DNA of 49,156 nt from Holophagae bacterium (GCA_012516935.1 JAAYVZ010000240.1:1-49156); one strand, 5' to 3'. Shown: positions 8,855-17,009, numbered from the stretch's first letter. The notes: generated by a model not told the origin, from the letters alone. Numbers and translations: made by a program.

Positions 8855-9191
8855 CCGGGGATCAGCCCGACGATACCCTCGTCCTGGGCTCGACAACGTC
8901 GTCCCGGACCTGCCCGTCGCCGGGCTCGGGAGCCGCTGCCTCGCCGCCTTCATCGACCAGCTCATCCTGTCCCTCGTAGGCCTCGTGGGCGTGGTGGCCG
9001 GGATCGCCGGCGCCTGGGCCATTTGCTTCGAGTGGAGCGTCGTGGTGGTGATCCTGCAGGTCCTGGTCGGGCTGTTCATTGTCAACACCGGGCGTTGCTT
9101 CGTGGTCTTCGAGCTGGCGCTCCAGGCCATCGCTGCCTACCTCACCACGCTCGTTGTGCACGGAGTTGGTCACGTTGTCCCGGTTGCCTGA
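8851..9191 (+). pseudogene. RDD-family membrane protein remnant (frameshifted and truncated)
   Basis: A GTG at 8851 overlaps the stop of the GT2 gene and begins VTGDQPDDTLVLG, a plausible RDD N-terminus. The rest of the domain, DNVVPDLPVAGLGSRCLAAF then IDQLIL, is in another frame from about 8892, so about one base is missing near 8885-8895. The second helix (LVGLFIVNTGRCFVVFEL) is recognisable. The usual following GxTPGK(R) segment and third helix are absent, and the frame stops at 9191. I read this as a decayed gene. Sequencing error or a frameshift product are alternatives. No ATG, GTG or TTG would start the second frame correctly. Confidence 0.6.
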
Positions 9192-9389
9192 GCCGGGAGA
9201 CCTCATCTGTTTGGGCCCGCGAGGGCTGACCTTGAAGCGCTGACCGGCATGCCTGGGGATGACACCTGGCGGTGTGCGGTACCAGCATGCCGCGAGTGCT
9301 TACCCAGCAGCTCGCCCACCATGATCGGCCTCTGGGCCCTCTCGCGGTGGACCCATCCAGGGCTTTTCGGCTGCGTGGCACCGGTCTGG

Positions 9390-9395
9390 TAGACT
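9390..9395 (+). promoter_or_regulatory. Possible -10 element upstream of ugd
   Basis: TAGACT at 9390-9395 resembles a -10 hexamer and would give a leader of about 38 bases before ATG 9440. The same hexamer occurs upstream of the outer-membrane gene at 23668-23673. No convincing -35 is seen at either place. The rest of 9192-9439 shows no gene. Confidence 0.25.
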
Positions 9396-9439
9396 TCGCG
9401 GTCGCGTGGCGCCGAGGCGTCCGCCCGGGAGGGTTTCTC

Positions 9440-10765
9440 ATGCACATCGCGGTGGTTGGCAGTGGGTATGTCGGGTTGGTGACCGGCGCCTGCCTGGCCG
9501 ATTTCGGTATGTACGTGACCTGCGTAGATAAGGACGAGCACAAGATCGCCATGCTCAAGCGCGGCGAGGTGCCGATCTACGAGCCTGGGCTGGACTCGCT
9601 CATCGCCACGAACGTCAAGGCCGGGCGCTTGCACTTCACGACCGAGCTCAAGGAGGCCGTGGAGAAGGCGCTGGCAGTCTTCATCGCCGTCGGCACTCCG
9701 CCGCGGGAAGACGGGTCAGCCGACCTCACGTACGTGGTGCAGGTGGCCGAGGCGATCGCCGATTACATGGACGGATACAAGGTGGTCGTCACCAAGTCGA
9801 CGGTGCCGATCGGCACCGGCCAGCTCATCGAGAAGACGATCAGGGAGCGCAACGGCCGCTTTCCGTTCTCGGTCGTCTCCAACCCCGAGTTCCTGCGCGA
9901 GGGCTCGGCGATAGCCGACTTCATGCGGCCAGACCGGGTGGTCATCGGTGCCCGCGATCCGCAAGCCGTGGCGATCATGAAGGATATCTACGCGCCGCTA
10001 TACCTTATCGAGACGCCGTTCGTGATCACCAACGTCGAGTCCTCGGAGCTCATCAAGTACGCCTCGAATGCCTTCCTGGCGACCAAGATCACCTTCATCA
10101 ACGAGGTGGCTCGACTGTGTGAGCGGCTGGGCGCGGACGTGCACCACGTGGCCAAGGGAATGGGCCTCGACGGCCGCATCGGCCCGAAGTTCCTGCACCC
10201 CGGTCCGGGCTACGGCGGCTCCTGCTTTCCCAAGGACACCAAGGCGGTAACCGACATTGCTCGCCACGTCGGCTGCCCGTTCGAAATCGTCGAGACCGTG
10301 GTCAAGGTCAACGAGGACATCAAGCACCGGATGATCGACAAGATCCGCGAGGCGTGTGGCGGCTCGGTAGCAGGCCTGACGCTCGGTGTGCTCGGCCTGG
10401 CATTCAAGCCGGAGACCGACGACATGCGCGAGGCTGCGGCGATCCCGATCCTTCAGGCGCTCGTGCCCGAAGCCGCGGCGGTGCGCGCCTACGATCCGGC
10501 TGCGATGAGCAATGCCCGCGAGCTTCTGCCTTCAGGGATCATCTACTGTGAGGACGCCTACGATGTGGCGCAGGGTGTCGACTGTCTGATCATCATGACC
10601 GAGTGGAACCAGTTCCGCTCGCTCGATCTCGAGCGCCTGAAGTCGTTGGTCCGGGTCCCACGCATCGTCGACCTCCGCAACGTCTACGAGCCCGATCGGA
10701 TGCGTGAAGACGGCTTCCAGTACGAGTGTGTCGGGCGGGCGGCGCGGTTGCAGAAGCTGGGCTGA
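9440..10765 (+). CDS. ugd: UDP-glucose 6-dehydrogenase
   Basis: ATG 9440 follows a GGGAGGG ribosome site and gives a 441-residue protein, the usual length for the family. The N-terminal Rossmann motif GSGYVGLVTG (residues 8-17) binds NAD+. The catalytic cysteine is C262 in GYGGSCFPKD. The C-terminal UDP-binding domain contains AFKPETDDMREA and ends near a WNQFRSLD segment. The enzyme oxidises UDP-glucose to UDP-glucuronate, a precursor for acidic surface polysaccharides. It lies just after the glycosylation operon, separated by 248 bases that include the RDD remnant's end. It may supply sugar donors to that system or to exopolysaccharide synthesis. Confidence 0.95.
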   Translation: MHIAVVGSGYVGLVTGACLADFGMYVTCVDKDEHKIAMLKRGEVPIYEPGLDSLIATNVKAGRLHFTTELKEAVEKALAVFIAVGTPPREDGSADLTYVVQVAEAIADYMDGYKVVVTKSTVPIGTGQLIEKTIRERNGRFPFSVVSNPEFLREGSAIADFMRPDRVVIGARDPQAVAIMKDIYAPLYLIETPFVITNVESSELIKYASNAFLATKITFINEVARLCERLGADVHHVAKGMGLDGRIGPKFLHPGPGYGGSCFPKDTKAVTDIARHVGCPFEIVETVVKVNEDIKHRMIDKIREACGGSVAGLTLGVLGLAFKPETDDMREAAAIPILQALVPEAAAVRAYDPAAMSNARELLPSGIIYCEDAYDVAQGVDCLIIMTEWNQFRSLDLERLKSLVRVPRIVDLRNVYEPDRMREDGFQYECVGRAARLQKLG

Positions 10766-10809
10766 GACGAACGCGGGCAGGCGGCGCGCTGGCGGAGCGG
10801 GGCGAGACC

Positions 10810-10822
10810 TGCGCTACCCTGT
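10810..10822 (+). promoter_or_regulatory. 13-base element shared with the alpha-2-macroglobulin upstream region
   Basis: TGCGCTACCCTGT is identical to the sequence at 48038-48050 on the minus strand, upstream of the macroglobulin gene. In both places a GCGGAR hexamer precedes TACCCT by 17 bases (here GCGGAG at 10792-10797). This may be a promoter recognised by one particular sigma factor, or chance. Confidence 0.35.
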
Positions 10823-10827
10823 GACGG

Positions 10828-10847
10828 TCCAGTCGTACATGACTGGA
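10828..10847 (+). terminator. Hairpin after ugd, possible terminator
   Basis: TCCAGTC and GACTGGA form a perfect 7-bp stem with a 6-base loop, followed by ATTT. It lies 62 bases after the ugd stop and before the PilZ gene. The short T-run makes termination weak or uncertain. An inverted-repeat operator is the alternative. Confidence 0.4.
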
Positions 10848-10901
10848 ATTTCAGCCGGCCCTGGTGTATTGTCGGATTGTAGCCATGAGTGTGGAATGCA
10901 C

Positions 10902-11483
10902 ATGAACGAGCGCCGTGCGGTTCCCAGAGTCGAGGTACCGCAACCAGTTCCAGCCAAGGTCAAGGCCGCCTTGCCGGCGCGTGTTCTCGATATCTCGTCC
11001 CAGGGAGCGCAGCTCGAGGTGACGACGTCGCTTCGCCCGCTCACCAGTTGTGACCTGCGCATCTCGCTGCCGGACGGCGAGGTGACGATCCGATCTGTGG
11101 TGCGGCGATGCCGGGCCTGGGGCTTCGGCCTCGACGAGAAGGAGCAGCGTGTACTGCTCTATCGGGCCGGAGTCGAGTTCTCGGAGGTCGCGCCCGAGGT
11201 GCTGGCGAGGTTGTCGTCGGCGTTTCTCTACCAGGCGCCGCCCACCATGGCCGACGAGCCAATTGAGGACGAAGCGGGTTCTGAGCTTCGATTCCTCAGG
11301 GACGAGAGCGGCGACCTTCGCCGCGCGCCGGTGAACGGCCCGGTGAAGATCAAGTTCGACACCGCGGTGTTCAACGCCATGATGCGCGAGGCGGCGAAGC
11401 AGGCGGCTGCCGAGACTCCGGCCGGCGACCCGCACGAGGAAGCCACCGATCCGCTCGTTGTCATCGACGAAGAACAACGATGA
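10902..11483 (+). CDS. PilZ-domain protein (predicted c-di-GMP receptor)
   Basis: This 193-residue protein starts at ATG 10902; an in-frame ATG at 10896 is an alternative. It has the two PilZ nucleotide-binding motifs: an RRAVPR cluster at residues 4-9, then DISSQG near residue 31, and the closing YRAGVEF segment near 90. The tail after about residue 110 is polar and acidic, with no recognised domain. PilZ proteins bind c-di-GMP and control motility, secretion or polysaccharide synthesis. Here the neighbours are ugd and glycosyltransferases, and an HD-GYP protein is encoded 6 kb away. It ends two bases from the stop of the convergent mtaD gene. Confidence 0.8.
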   Translation: MNERRAVPRVEVPQPVPAKVKAALPARVLDISSQGAQLEVTTSLRPLTSCDLRISLPDGEVTIRSVVRRCRAWGFGLDEKEQRVLLYRAGVEFSEVAPEVLARLSSAFLYQAPPTMADEPIEDEAGSELRFLRDESGDLRRAPVNGPVKIKFDTAVFNAMMREAAKQAAAETPAGDPHEEATDPLVVIDEEQR

Positions 11484-11485
11484 CG

Positions 11486-12799
11486 CTACCGGCGACCGAA
11501 CGCCGCAGCGACGCGGCGTGCGGCGGTCAGCGTCGACCTCTCGTCGATCGTCAGCAGCTCTCGGTTCTGGAGAAGGATCCGACCCCGCACCACGACGTGC
11601 AGCACGTCGGCGGCTCGCGCTGCGTAGGCGAGGTGCGAGTACGGGTCGTGCAGCGGGGTCGCGTGGGGCGCGTCGACGCCCAGGCACACGAGGTCGGCCT
11701 CCTTGCCGATCTCGAGGGTGCCGATGCGGTTGTCGAGCCCCAGCACGCGGGCGCCGCCGAGGGTCAACATCTCGCCGAGCTGGCGCGCCGGCAGGCAGGT
11801 TGGAGAGCCCGAGACTCCCTTGTATAACAACGCCGCGAGCTGTGCGTCGCGCAGCAGGTCGAGGGTGTTGTTGGAGGCCGCGCCGTCGGTGCCGAATCCC
11901 ACCTTGACGCCGGCCTCCAGCATCTGTGGTACCGGTGCGACACCGCTCGAGAGCTTGAGGTTCGAGACGGGGTTGGTCGCCACCCCGACCTCGAGCTCGG
12001 CCAGGAGCTCGAGGTCATCGGGCGAGACGTGAACGCAGTGAGCAGCGATCGTACGCTCGGAAAGGATCCCGAGGTCCGCGAGGTAGGCAGCGGGCGTCAC
12101 GCCCTTGTCGCGCAGTAGCTCGTCCACCTCCTTGCGCGTCTCGGCGAGGTGGATCATGAGCGGGGCATCGAACTCCTCCGCCAGCTCGGCGGCCTTGACG
12201 AGGTTCGAGGCGGAGAGCGAGTAGGGGGCATGGGGGGCCAGCGCACCGGAAACCAACGGGTGGGAGCGAAAGCGCTGGAGCAGCTCGCGCGACAGACGAA
12301 GCCCTGCTTCAGGCGAGGGCGCAGCCGGCGTCGGGTGGTCGATGAGCCCCTCGCCAACCACGGCGCGCAGCCCTACATCCGCCAGCACCTCGCCGATACC
12401 GAGGGCGAAGAAGTACATGTCGCACACCGTCGTGACTCCGGCGCGGATGCACTCGGCGGCCGCCAGCCGCGTGCCGACCGCCACCGTATCCGGGCGCATG
12501 AACGCCCCCTCGGCTGGCCAGATGTGCTGGGAGAGCCACTCCTGCAGCAGCAGGTCGTCCGCGAAGCCGCGCAGCAACGTCATGGCCAGATGGGTGTGGG
12601 TGTTGACGAACCCTGGGAGGATGAGCCCGCCGCCAGCGTCGAGGATCGACGCAGTCGGGACCTGCTCCACGAGCTCCGCCGCCGCCGCCACCGCGACGAT
12701 GCGCCCATCGCGCACCGCCACCGCACCGTCTGCGAGCGGCTGGCTTCCGGGCGCCATGCTGAGTACGGTGCCGTTGGTGATGATGAGATCGCACTCCAT
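11486..12799 (-). CDS. mtaD: 5'-methylthioadenosine / S-adenosylhomocysteine deaminase (amidohydrolase superfamily)
   Basis: ATG 12799 follows a CCAGGAGGGG ribosome site and gives 437 residues; the longer frame upstream is discarded. The metal-binding HTHLAMTLLRG lies at residues 68-78, with AEGAFM after it. Later come HLAET, the conserved HCVH and TDGAASNNTLDLL, as in the MTA/SAH deaminase group rather than guanine deaminase or TrzA. The cytosolic enzyme deaminates MTA to methylthioinosine and SAH to S-inosylhomocysteine in methionine salvage. It lies 59 bases downstream of the TPM gene on the same strand and is convergent with the PilZ gene. Confidence 0.88.
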   Translation of the reverse strand: MECDLIITNGTVLSMAPGSQPLADGAVAVRDGRIVAVAAAAELVEQVPTASILDAGGGLILPGFVNTHTHLAMTLLRGFADDLLLQEWLSQHIWPAEGAFMRPDTVAVGTRLAAAECIRAGVTTVCDMYFFALGIGEVLADVGLRAVVGEGLIDHPTPAAPSPEAGLRLSRELLQRFRSHPLVSGALAPHAPYSLSASNLVKAAELAEEFDAPLMIHLAETRKEVDELLRDKGVTPAAYLADLGILSERTIAAHCVHVSPDDLELLAELEVGVATNPVSNLKLSSGVAPVPQMLEAGVKVGFGTDGAASNNTLDLLRDAQLAALLYKGVSGSPTCLPARQLGEMLTLGGARVLGLDNRIGTLEIGKEADLVCLGVDAPHATPLHDPYSHLAYAARAADVLHVVVRGRILLQNRELLTIDERSTLTAARRVAAAFGRR

Positions 12800-12858
12800 C
12801 GCCCCTCCTGGCGCCGCCGCCGTGGGCGCGGCGCAACTGGTGATGGTACACGAGGACA

Positions 12859-13578
12859 CTACCAGGAGCCCGAAGAGCCCCCGCCGCCGAACGATCCACC
12901 GCCACCGGAAAAGCCGCCGAAGCCGCCTCCTCCCCAGCCACTGCCGCCTGAGGAGCCCCAGCCGCCGGGCCCGCCCCACCAGATCCCGGAGCGGCGGCCC
13001 CGCCGTCGGCGGCCGTCCAGGCTCTGAAGGAGCAGTAGGAGCACCACCGTGACGATCAAGGGCAGCACCGACGAACCGTGCCCGGATCGCCGTTTCGGGG
13101 TCGGCAGTGGCTCACCGGCGAAGATGCGCTCGAGGCTAGAGACGAGGGCGCCGATCCCCTCGGCGTAGTCGCCGCGTCCGAACGCTGGCTTGACCTGCTC
13201 GGCGAGCAGCCGTGAGGCGAGAGCGTCGGGGATCTTCTCCTCGAGGTCGTAGCCGACCTCGAGGCGCATCCGCCGGTCCTGGATGAAGGCGAAGAAGATG
13301 AGACCATCATCGAGCCCTTTTCGACCGACCTTCCACGCCGTGGCGGAGCGGATCGTGAAGTCCTCGAGGTTCTCGCCTCCGAGGGAGGGGAAAAGCACGA
13401 CAATGACCTGGTGGCCGGTACGCTGCTCGAGGCTACGCAGCCGGTCGTCGAGCCGCGCCGCCTCTTTGGGTGCGAGCACATCGGCGCGGTCCGTAACCCA
13501 CGCCGTCGGCGCCGGCGGCACCTCGAGCGCCGCCGCGGACGCCGCGACCAGTAGGCAGGCGCCGCCGAGTGCGCGCAT
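12859..13578 (-). CDS. TPM-domain protein (YgcG/Psb32-like) with Gly/Ser-rich tail
   Basis: This 239-residue protein has a signal peptide (residues 1-18, cleavage after AAA) and then a TPM domain at about 25-155. The domain shows VTDRADVLAPKEAARL, a segment TGHQVIVVLFPSLGG, and GLDDGLIFFAFIQDRRMRLEVGY spread through it. A single membrane helix at about 170-185 precedes an unusually Gly/Ser/Trp-rich tail ending in GSSGSW. Many YgcG-type proteins end in a similar low-complexity tail. The gene starts three bases after the lemA stop. LemA-TPM pairs are common and are thought to act in envelope maintenance, but the biochemical role is not settled. Confidence 0.85.
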   Translation of the reverse strand: MRALGGACLLVAASAAALEVPPAPTAWVTDRADVLAPKEAARLDDRLRSLEQRTGHQVIVVLFPSLGGENLEDFTIRSATAWKVGRKGLDDGLIFFAFIQDRRMRLEVGYDLEEKIPDALASRLLAEQVKPAFGRGDYAEGIGALVSSLERIFAGEPLPTPKRRSGHGSSVLPLIVTVVLLLLLQSLDGRRRRGRRSGIWWGGPGGWGSSGGSGWGGGGFGGFSGGGGSFGGGGSSGSW

Positions 13579-13581
13579 CGG

Positions 13582-14172
13582 TCAGAACTTGACCTGCGGC
13601 GGTCGGTCGGAGCCCGGCGTGGCCTGGAAGTACGGTCGCTCCGAAAAACCGAGAAGGCCGGCGACCAGCACCGTGGGGAAGCGTCGCCGGGCGGTGTTGA
13701 ACGCCTGCGCCGCGTCGTTGAAGCGCTTGCGTTCGACGGCGATCCGGTTCTCGGTGCCCTCGAGCTGAGCTTGCAGGTCGCGGAACGCCTCGGTGGCTTT
13801 GAGCTCCGGGTAACGTTCCACCACCACCAGCAGGCGCGAGAGGGCGGACGAAAGGCCGTCTTGGGCCGACTGGAACTGCTGAAGCTCGCCGGCGGTGGGC
13901 ACGCGGCCGAGATTGATCTGGCTGATCTTGGCGCGGGCCTCCACGACCGCGGTGAGGGTGTCGCGTTCGAAGTCCCGCGCGCCCTTGACCGTTTCCACGA
14001 GGTTCGGGACGAGGTCGGCCCGACGCTGGTAGACGTTCTCCACCTGCCCCCACGCAGCCTTGACGCTTTCGTCGAGGCCGACGAGGCGGTTGTAGGAGCC
14101 GAGGGCGACGACCATTGCGAGCACGAGCGCGATCACTGCGACAACGGCGCATCCGATTGCGAGCTTTTTCAT
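13582..14172 (-). CDS. lemA: LemA family protein
   Basis: ATG 14172 follows a GGCGGGAGGA ribosome site and gives 196 residues. One N-terminal membrane helix (residues 3-25) is followed by a helical LemA domain. That domain includes YNRLVGLDESVKAAWGQVEN, the RRADLVPNLVETVKG segment, and an ENRIAVERKRFNDAAQAFN stretch near residue 145. The topology expected is a short N-terminus and an extracytoplasmic helical bundle. The paired TPM protein is encoded three bases downstream. Function is uncertain in all bacteria. Confidence 0.92.
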   Translation of the reverse strand: MKKLAIGCAVVAVIALVLAMVVALGSYNRLVGLDESVKAAWGQVENVYQRRADLVPNLVETVKGARDFERDTLTAVVEARAKISQINLGRVPTAGELQQFQSAQDGLSSALSRLLVVVERYPELKATEAFRDLQAQLEGTENRIAVERKRFNDAAQAFNTARRRFPTVLVAGLLGFSERPYFQATPGSDRPPQVKF

Positions 14173-14212
14173 GCCGGTCCTCCCGCCGCGGTGCTGCCGC
14201 GACCGTGACATT

Positions 14213-15175
14213 CTACGCCGAGGGCTCGAGGAGCTTGGCCCCCACCGGCCCGTTTCCACCCCAGACGGTGTCATCTGGCTGTGGCCGCCGCTTCCACCGC
14301 TTGTGCATCCACACCCACTGGCTCGGGTGCGAGCGGATCTGAGCCTCGATCCTTTCGGTCAGCCGGGCGGTGAGCAGGCTGGCACGCTCCTCGAGGGTGC
14401 CAGTGTCCGGATGGGGCAGTGGGGGCTCGAAACGAAGCTGCATGCGCCCATCGGGCAGGCGCGTGGCGAAGCCGGGCACCACTGGGACGCCGGTGCGCAG
14501 AGCCAGCAGGGCGGCCCCGACCGGTGTCCAGGCGGGGTGGCCGAAGAAAAGAACGAAGGCACCCGGGGCATCGATGTCCTGGTCGATCAGGAAACCAGCT
14601 ACTCGACCGCGGCGCAGAGCGCGGACCAGCCGCCCGCCGGCTTCCGGGCCACGAATGACGGTGTCGCCGCCGAAACGCCCCCGCAGCCTCCTGGCCACCC
14701 GGTCCAGGCGCGGGTCGTAGACCTCGCGAGCCGCCACGCTCATCGGGATACCGGCGGCACCCAGCGCCAGGTTCATCCACTCCCAGTTGCCGCAGTGGGC
14801 CGTGACCAGCACCGCGCCGAGCCGCTCGTAGCAGGCGTCGGCGAGGTGGTCGAGGCCCACGAGCTCGGTGCGCTCGAGCAGCGCCTGCGGTGACACCGAC
14901 CACAGCCAGGCGATCTCACCGAGAAGCGCTCCGATGTGGCGCGACGTCCCCGCGAGCGTGGTGGCCCGCCACGCCTCGTCCAGCGCAGGGAAGGCGGCTT
15001 CGAGGTTGTCGAGAGCCTGGAGGCGGTCTTTGCGGGCAAGGTGAAAGGCCAACGTTCCCACCCCGCAGCCGAAGGCTCGCAGCCCGGCCAGCGGAAACGG
15101 GCGGGAGGCACCCAGAAAGCCGCGTAGGATCGTGTATCCGAGATCGTGGCGTAGGCGTCGCAGGCGGTGTCCCAC
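14213..15175 (-). CDS. Lysophospholipid / lipid A acyltransferase (LpxL/HtrB family)
   Basis: The likely start is GTG 15175, giving 320 residues; the frame is open further upstream but would run across the gmk start. The HxxxxE acyltransferase motif is HCGNWE at residues 127-132. Other family marks are RRLRGRFGGDTV near residue 160, a FLIDQD ... FFGHPAWT region near 200-215 and the closing PSQWVWMHKRW. LpxL-type enzymes add a secondary acyl chain to lipid A at the inner membrane, which implies an LPS-type outer membrane. The GTG lacks a strong ribosome site. The gene is divergent from gmk, with only 37 bases between starts. Confidence 0.85.
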   Translation of the reverse strand: MGHRLRRLRHDLGYTILRGFLGASRPFPLAGLRAFGCGVGTLAFHLARKDRLQALDNLEAAFPALDEAWRATTLAGTSRHIGALLGEIAWLWSVSPQALLERTELVGLDHLADACYERLGAVLVTAHCGNWEWMNLALGAAGIPMSVAAREVYDPRLDRVARRLRGRFGGDTVIRGPEAGGRLVRALRRGRVAGFLIDQDIDAPGAFVLFFGHPAWTPVGAALLALRTGVPVVPGFATRLPDGRMQLRFEPPLPHPDTGTLEERASLLTARLTERIEAQIRSHPSQWVWMHKRWKRRPQPDDTVWGGNGPVGAKLLEPSA

Positions 15176-15212
15176 GAGCGCGATCGTACTATCATCCGCG
15201 GCGGAGGCGCGC

Positions 15213-15860
15213 GTGAGCCCGAGGCTGGGAGGCCTGTTCATCGTTGCGTCGCCTTCGGGCGGCGGCAAGACCACGATCATCCGCGAGGTAATGGCGGCGA
15301 TGGCGGAGCGTGGTTGGCCGTCCCACTTTTCGGTCTCCCACACCACACGGGCGCCGCGCGAGGGCGAGCGGGAGGGGGTGGACTACCACTTCGTGGACCG
15401 CTCGACGTTCCAGACCATGGTCACGCGTGGCGAGTTTCTGGAGTGGGCTGAGTACGTCGGTAACCTCTACGGCACCTCCCGGGCGACGGTCGATGCGCAG
15501 CGGGCGGGTGGCGCTGACGTTTTCCTCGACATCGAGGTGCAGGGAGCCGAGCAAGTGCGAGCCCACGTGCCCGAGGCGGTGAGTGTGTTCGTGCTGCCGC
15601 CCTCTCTCGCCGTTCTGCGTCAGCGGCTCGCTGGCCGCGGCAAGGACGCCCCAGCCGTGATCGAGAAGCGTATCCACATTGCGTTCAGGGAAATGACTCA
15701 CTACGTCGAGTTCGACTATGTTATCATCAACGATCGCCTCGATGAGGCGGTGCAGGCGTTGGACGCCATCGTCGTAGCGGCGCACTGCCGGACGGCGCGG
15801 CGGGCAGCGCTGGCGGAGCGGATCCTGGACGACTTCCGGGCCGCATGTACGGAGGCTTGA
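15213..15860 (+). CDS. gmk: Guanylate kinase
   Basis: GTG 15213 has GGAGG a few bases upstream and gives 215 residues. The P-loop is SPSGGGKTT at residues 13-21, where GPSGAGKST is more usual. The GMP-binding region HTTRAPREGEREGVDYHFV follows, and a lid/LID-side segment with RLAGRGKDAP near 135-150. The enzyme phosphorylates GMP to GDP with ATP. Its stop overlaps the rpoZ start by one base (TGATG), so the two are translationally coupled, an arrangement found in many bacteria. A TACTAT sequence at 15187-15192 could be the -10. Confidence 0.95.
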   Translation: MSPRLGGLFIVASPSGGGKTTIIREVMAAMAERGWPSHFSVSHTTRAPREGEREGVDYHFVDRSTFQTMVTRGEFLEWAEYVGNLYGTSRATVDAQRAGGADVFLDIEVQGAEQVRAHVPEAVSVFVLPPSLAVLRQRLAGRGKDAPAVIEKRIHIAFREMTHYVEFDYVIINDRLDEAVQALDAIVVAAHCRTARRAALAERILDDFRAACTEA

Positions 15861-16270
15861 TGTTTCAGTTGCCCGAGGCTGTCGAGAGCACGTTCCGGTT
15901 CATTCTGATCGCGGCGAAGCGCGCCGAGCAGCTCATCGGCGGCGCTCGGGCGCGGCTGGCTCCCAGGGGCGTCAAGCCCACCAGCATCGCGCTCGAGGAG
16001 CTCATGGCGGGAGCTGTGCCGTGGCACGCAGTCAGCGCCGAGGAGTACGAGCTGCTCAAGCAGCAGGCGACCCTGGAGCGCGAGCGCGAGGAGCAAGCCC
16101 CGCTGTTCCCGACCCCGCTGCCGGTAGTGGCGGTTGCGGTCGAGCCGGAGGTCGAGACCGAAGACGAAGAGTTCGAGGAGGATCTGGATGCTCTCGACTT
16201 CGAAGACGACCTCGAGGTAGACGATCCCAACACCGAGGACCTGCTGGCCGAGGCACCGCTGGAAGAGTGA
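15860..16270 (+). CDS. rpoZ: RNA polymerase omega subunit with acidic C-terminal extension
   Basis: ATG 15860 follows GGAGG at 15851-15855 and overlaps the gmk stop by one base. The 136-residue protein has the omega core at about residues 8-70: FRFILIAAKRAEQLIGGAR and then KPTSIALEELMAG, the segment that binds the beta' C-terminus. The last 45 or so residues are almost wholly acidic (EVETEDEEFEEDLDALDFED and onward), which is longer than the roughly 90-residue E. coli protein. Omega helps assemble and stabilise RNA polymerase and contributes to ppGpp binding in proteobacteria. Confidence 0.9.
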   Translation: MFQLPEAVESTFRFILIAAKRAEQLIGGARARLAPRGVKPTSIALEELMAGAVPWHAVSAEEYELLKQQATLEREREEQAPLFPTPLPVVAVAVEPEVETEDEEFEEDLDALDFEDDLEVDDPNTEDLLAEAPLEE

Positions 16271-16274
16271 ACCG

Positions 16275-16952
16275 GTGGCGGAGCGCGACGAGCGCGATCT
16301 CCTGCTCTATCTCCGGGATCTGCGGTGGCTCGACGTGGATCGTGGTGCCGGTGCGGGGGAGTTCCTAGCTGATAACCTCCCTGAGGCCTCGGACGGTTCG
16401 AAGGCACCGCTGGACGCCTTGGCGGTGCAGGCCTCGAGCTGCCGGCGGTGCCGGCTGGCCGCCAACCGCCGCAAGGTCGTTTTCGGAGTCGGCAACCCCC
16501 ATGCTCGTCTGATGTTCGTGGGCGAAGGGCCGGGTGCCGAGGAGGACGCTCAGGGCGTGCCGTTCGTTGGCCGGGCCGGGCAGCTTCTCACGGCGATGAT
16601 CCGCGCCATGCGTCTGCGTCGTGAGGATGTCTACATCGCCAACATCGTCAAGTGCCGGCCTCCAGGCAACCGCGACCCCGAGTCGGACGAGGCGGCGGCT
16701 TGCCTGCCCTATCTGCGGCACCAGATCGAGCTGGTGGATCCGGCGGTCATCGTGCTGCTTGGCCGCGTCGCCGCTCGCTTCTTGCTCGGCACGACAGCCC
16801 CCATGCACTCCTACCGCGGGGTTTGGACGAGTTGGGAGGGACGGGATGTCTTGCCGACCTTCCACCCGGCGTACCTGCTTCGCAACCCCGCCGCCAAGGC
16901 CCAGGCGTGGACGGACCTGCAACAGCTTCGTGCTTTCTGGGGGCCTGAGTGA
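16275..16952 (+). CDS. Family 4-type uracil-DNA glycosylase (4Fe-4S)
   Basis: This 225-residue protein starts at GTG 16275, four bases after rpoZ. Four cysteines are placed as in the iron-sulfur UDGs: C56 and C59 in SCRRCR, C127 in VKCRPP and C143. The active-site motif 1 is GEGPGAEEDAQGVPFVG (residues 83-99), with Glu rather than a catalytic Asp, as in family 4. Motif 2 is HPAYLLRNP near residue 195. It excises uracil from DNA to begin base-excision repair. It is probably cotranscribed with gmk-rpoZ. The first 40 residues are a poorly conserved extension. Confidence 0.92.
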   Translation: MAERDERDLLLYLRDLRWLDVDRGAGAGEFLADNLPEASDGSKAPLDALAVQASSCRRCRLAANRRKVVFGVGNPHARLMFVGEGPGAEEDAQGVPFVGRAGQLLTAMIRAMRLRREDVYIANIVKCRPPGNRDPESDEAAACLPYLRHQIELVDPAVIVLLGRVAARFLLGTTAPMHSYRGVWTSWEGRDVLPTFHPAYLLRNPAAKAQAWTDLQQLRAFWGPE

Positions 16953-17009
16953 ACCAAGGTCCTTTTGCTCAAATGCTTGAGTGCGCACGCCGCGAGCACT
17001 GCGCCGTGC

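Noticed and set aside
11903-12320. Possibility that the amidohydrolase is a guanine or chlorohydrolase enzyme
   Set aside because: The HTHLAMTLLRG and TDGAASNNTLDLL motifs fit the MTA/SAH deaminase group better, although substrate choice cannot be proved from sequence.
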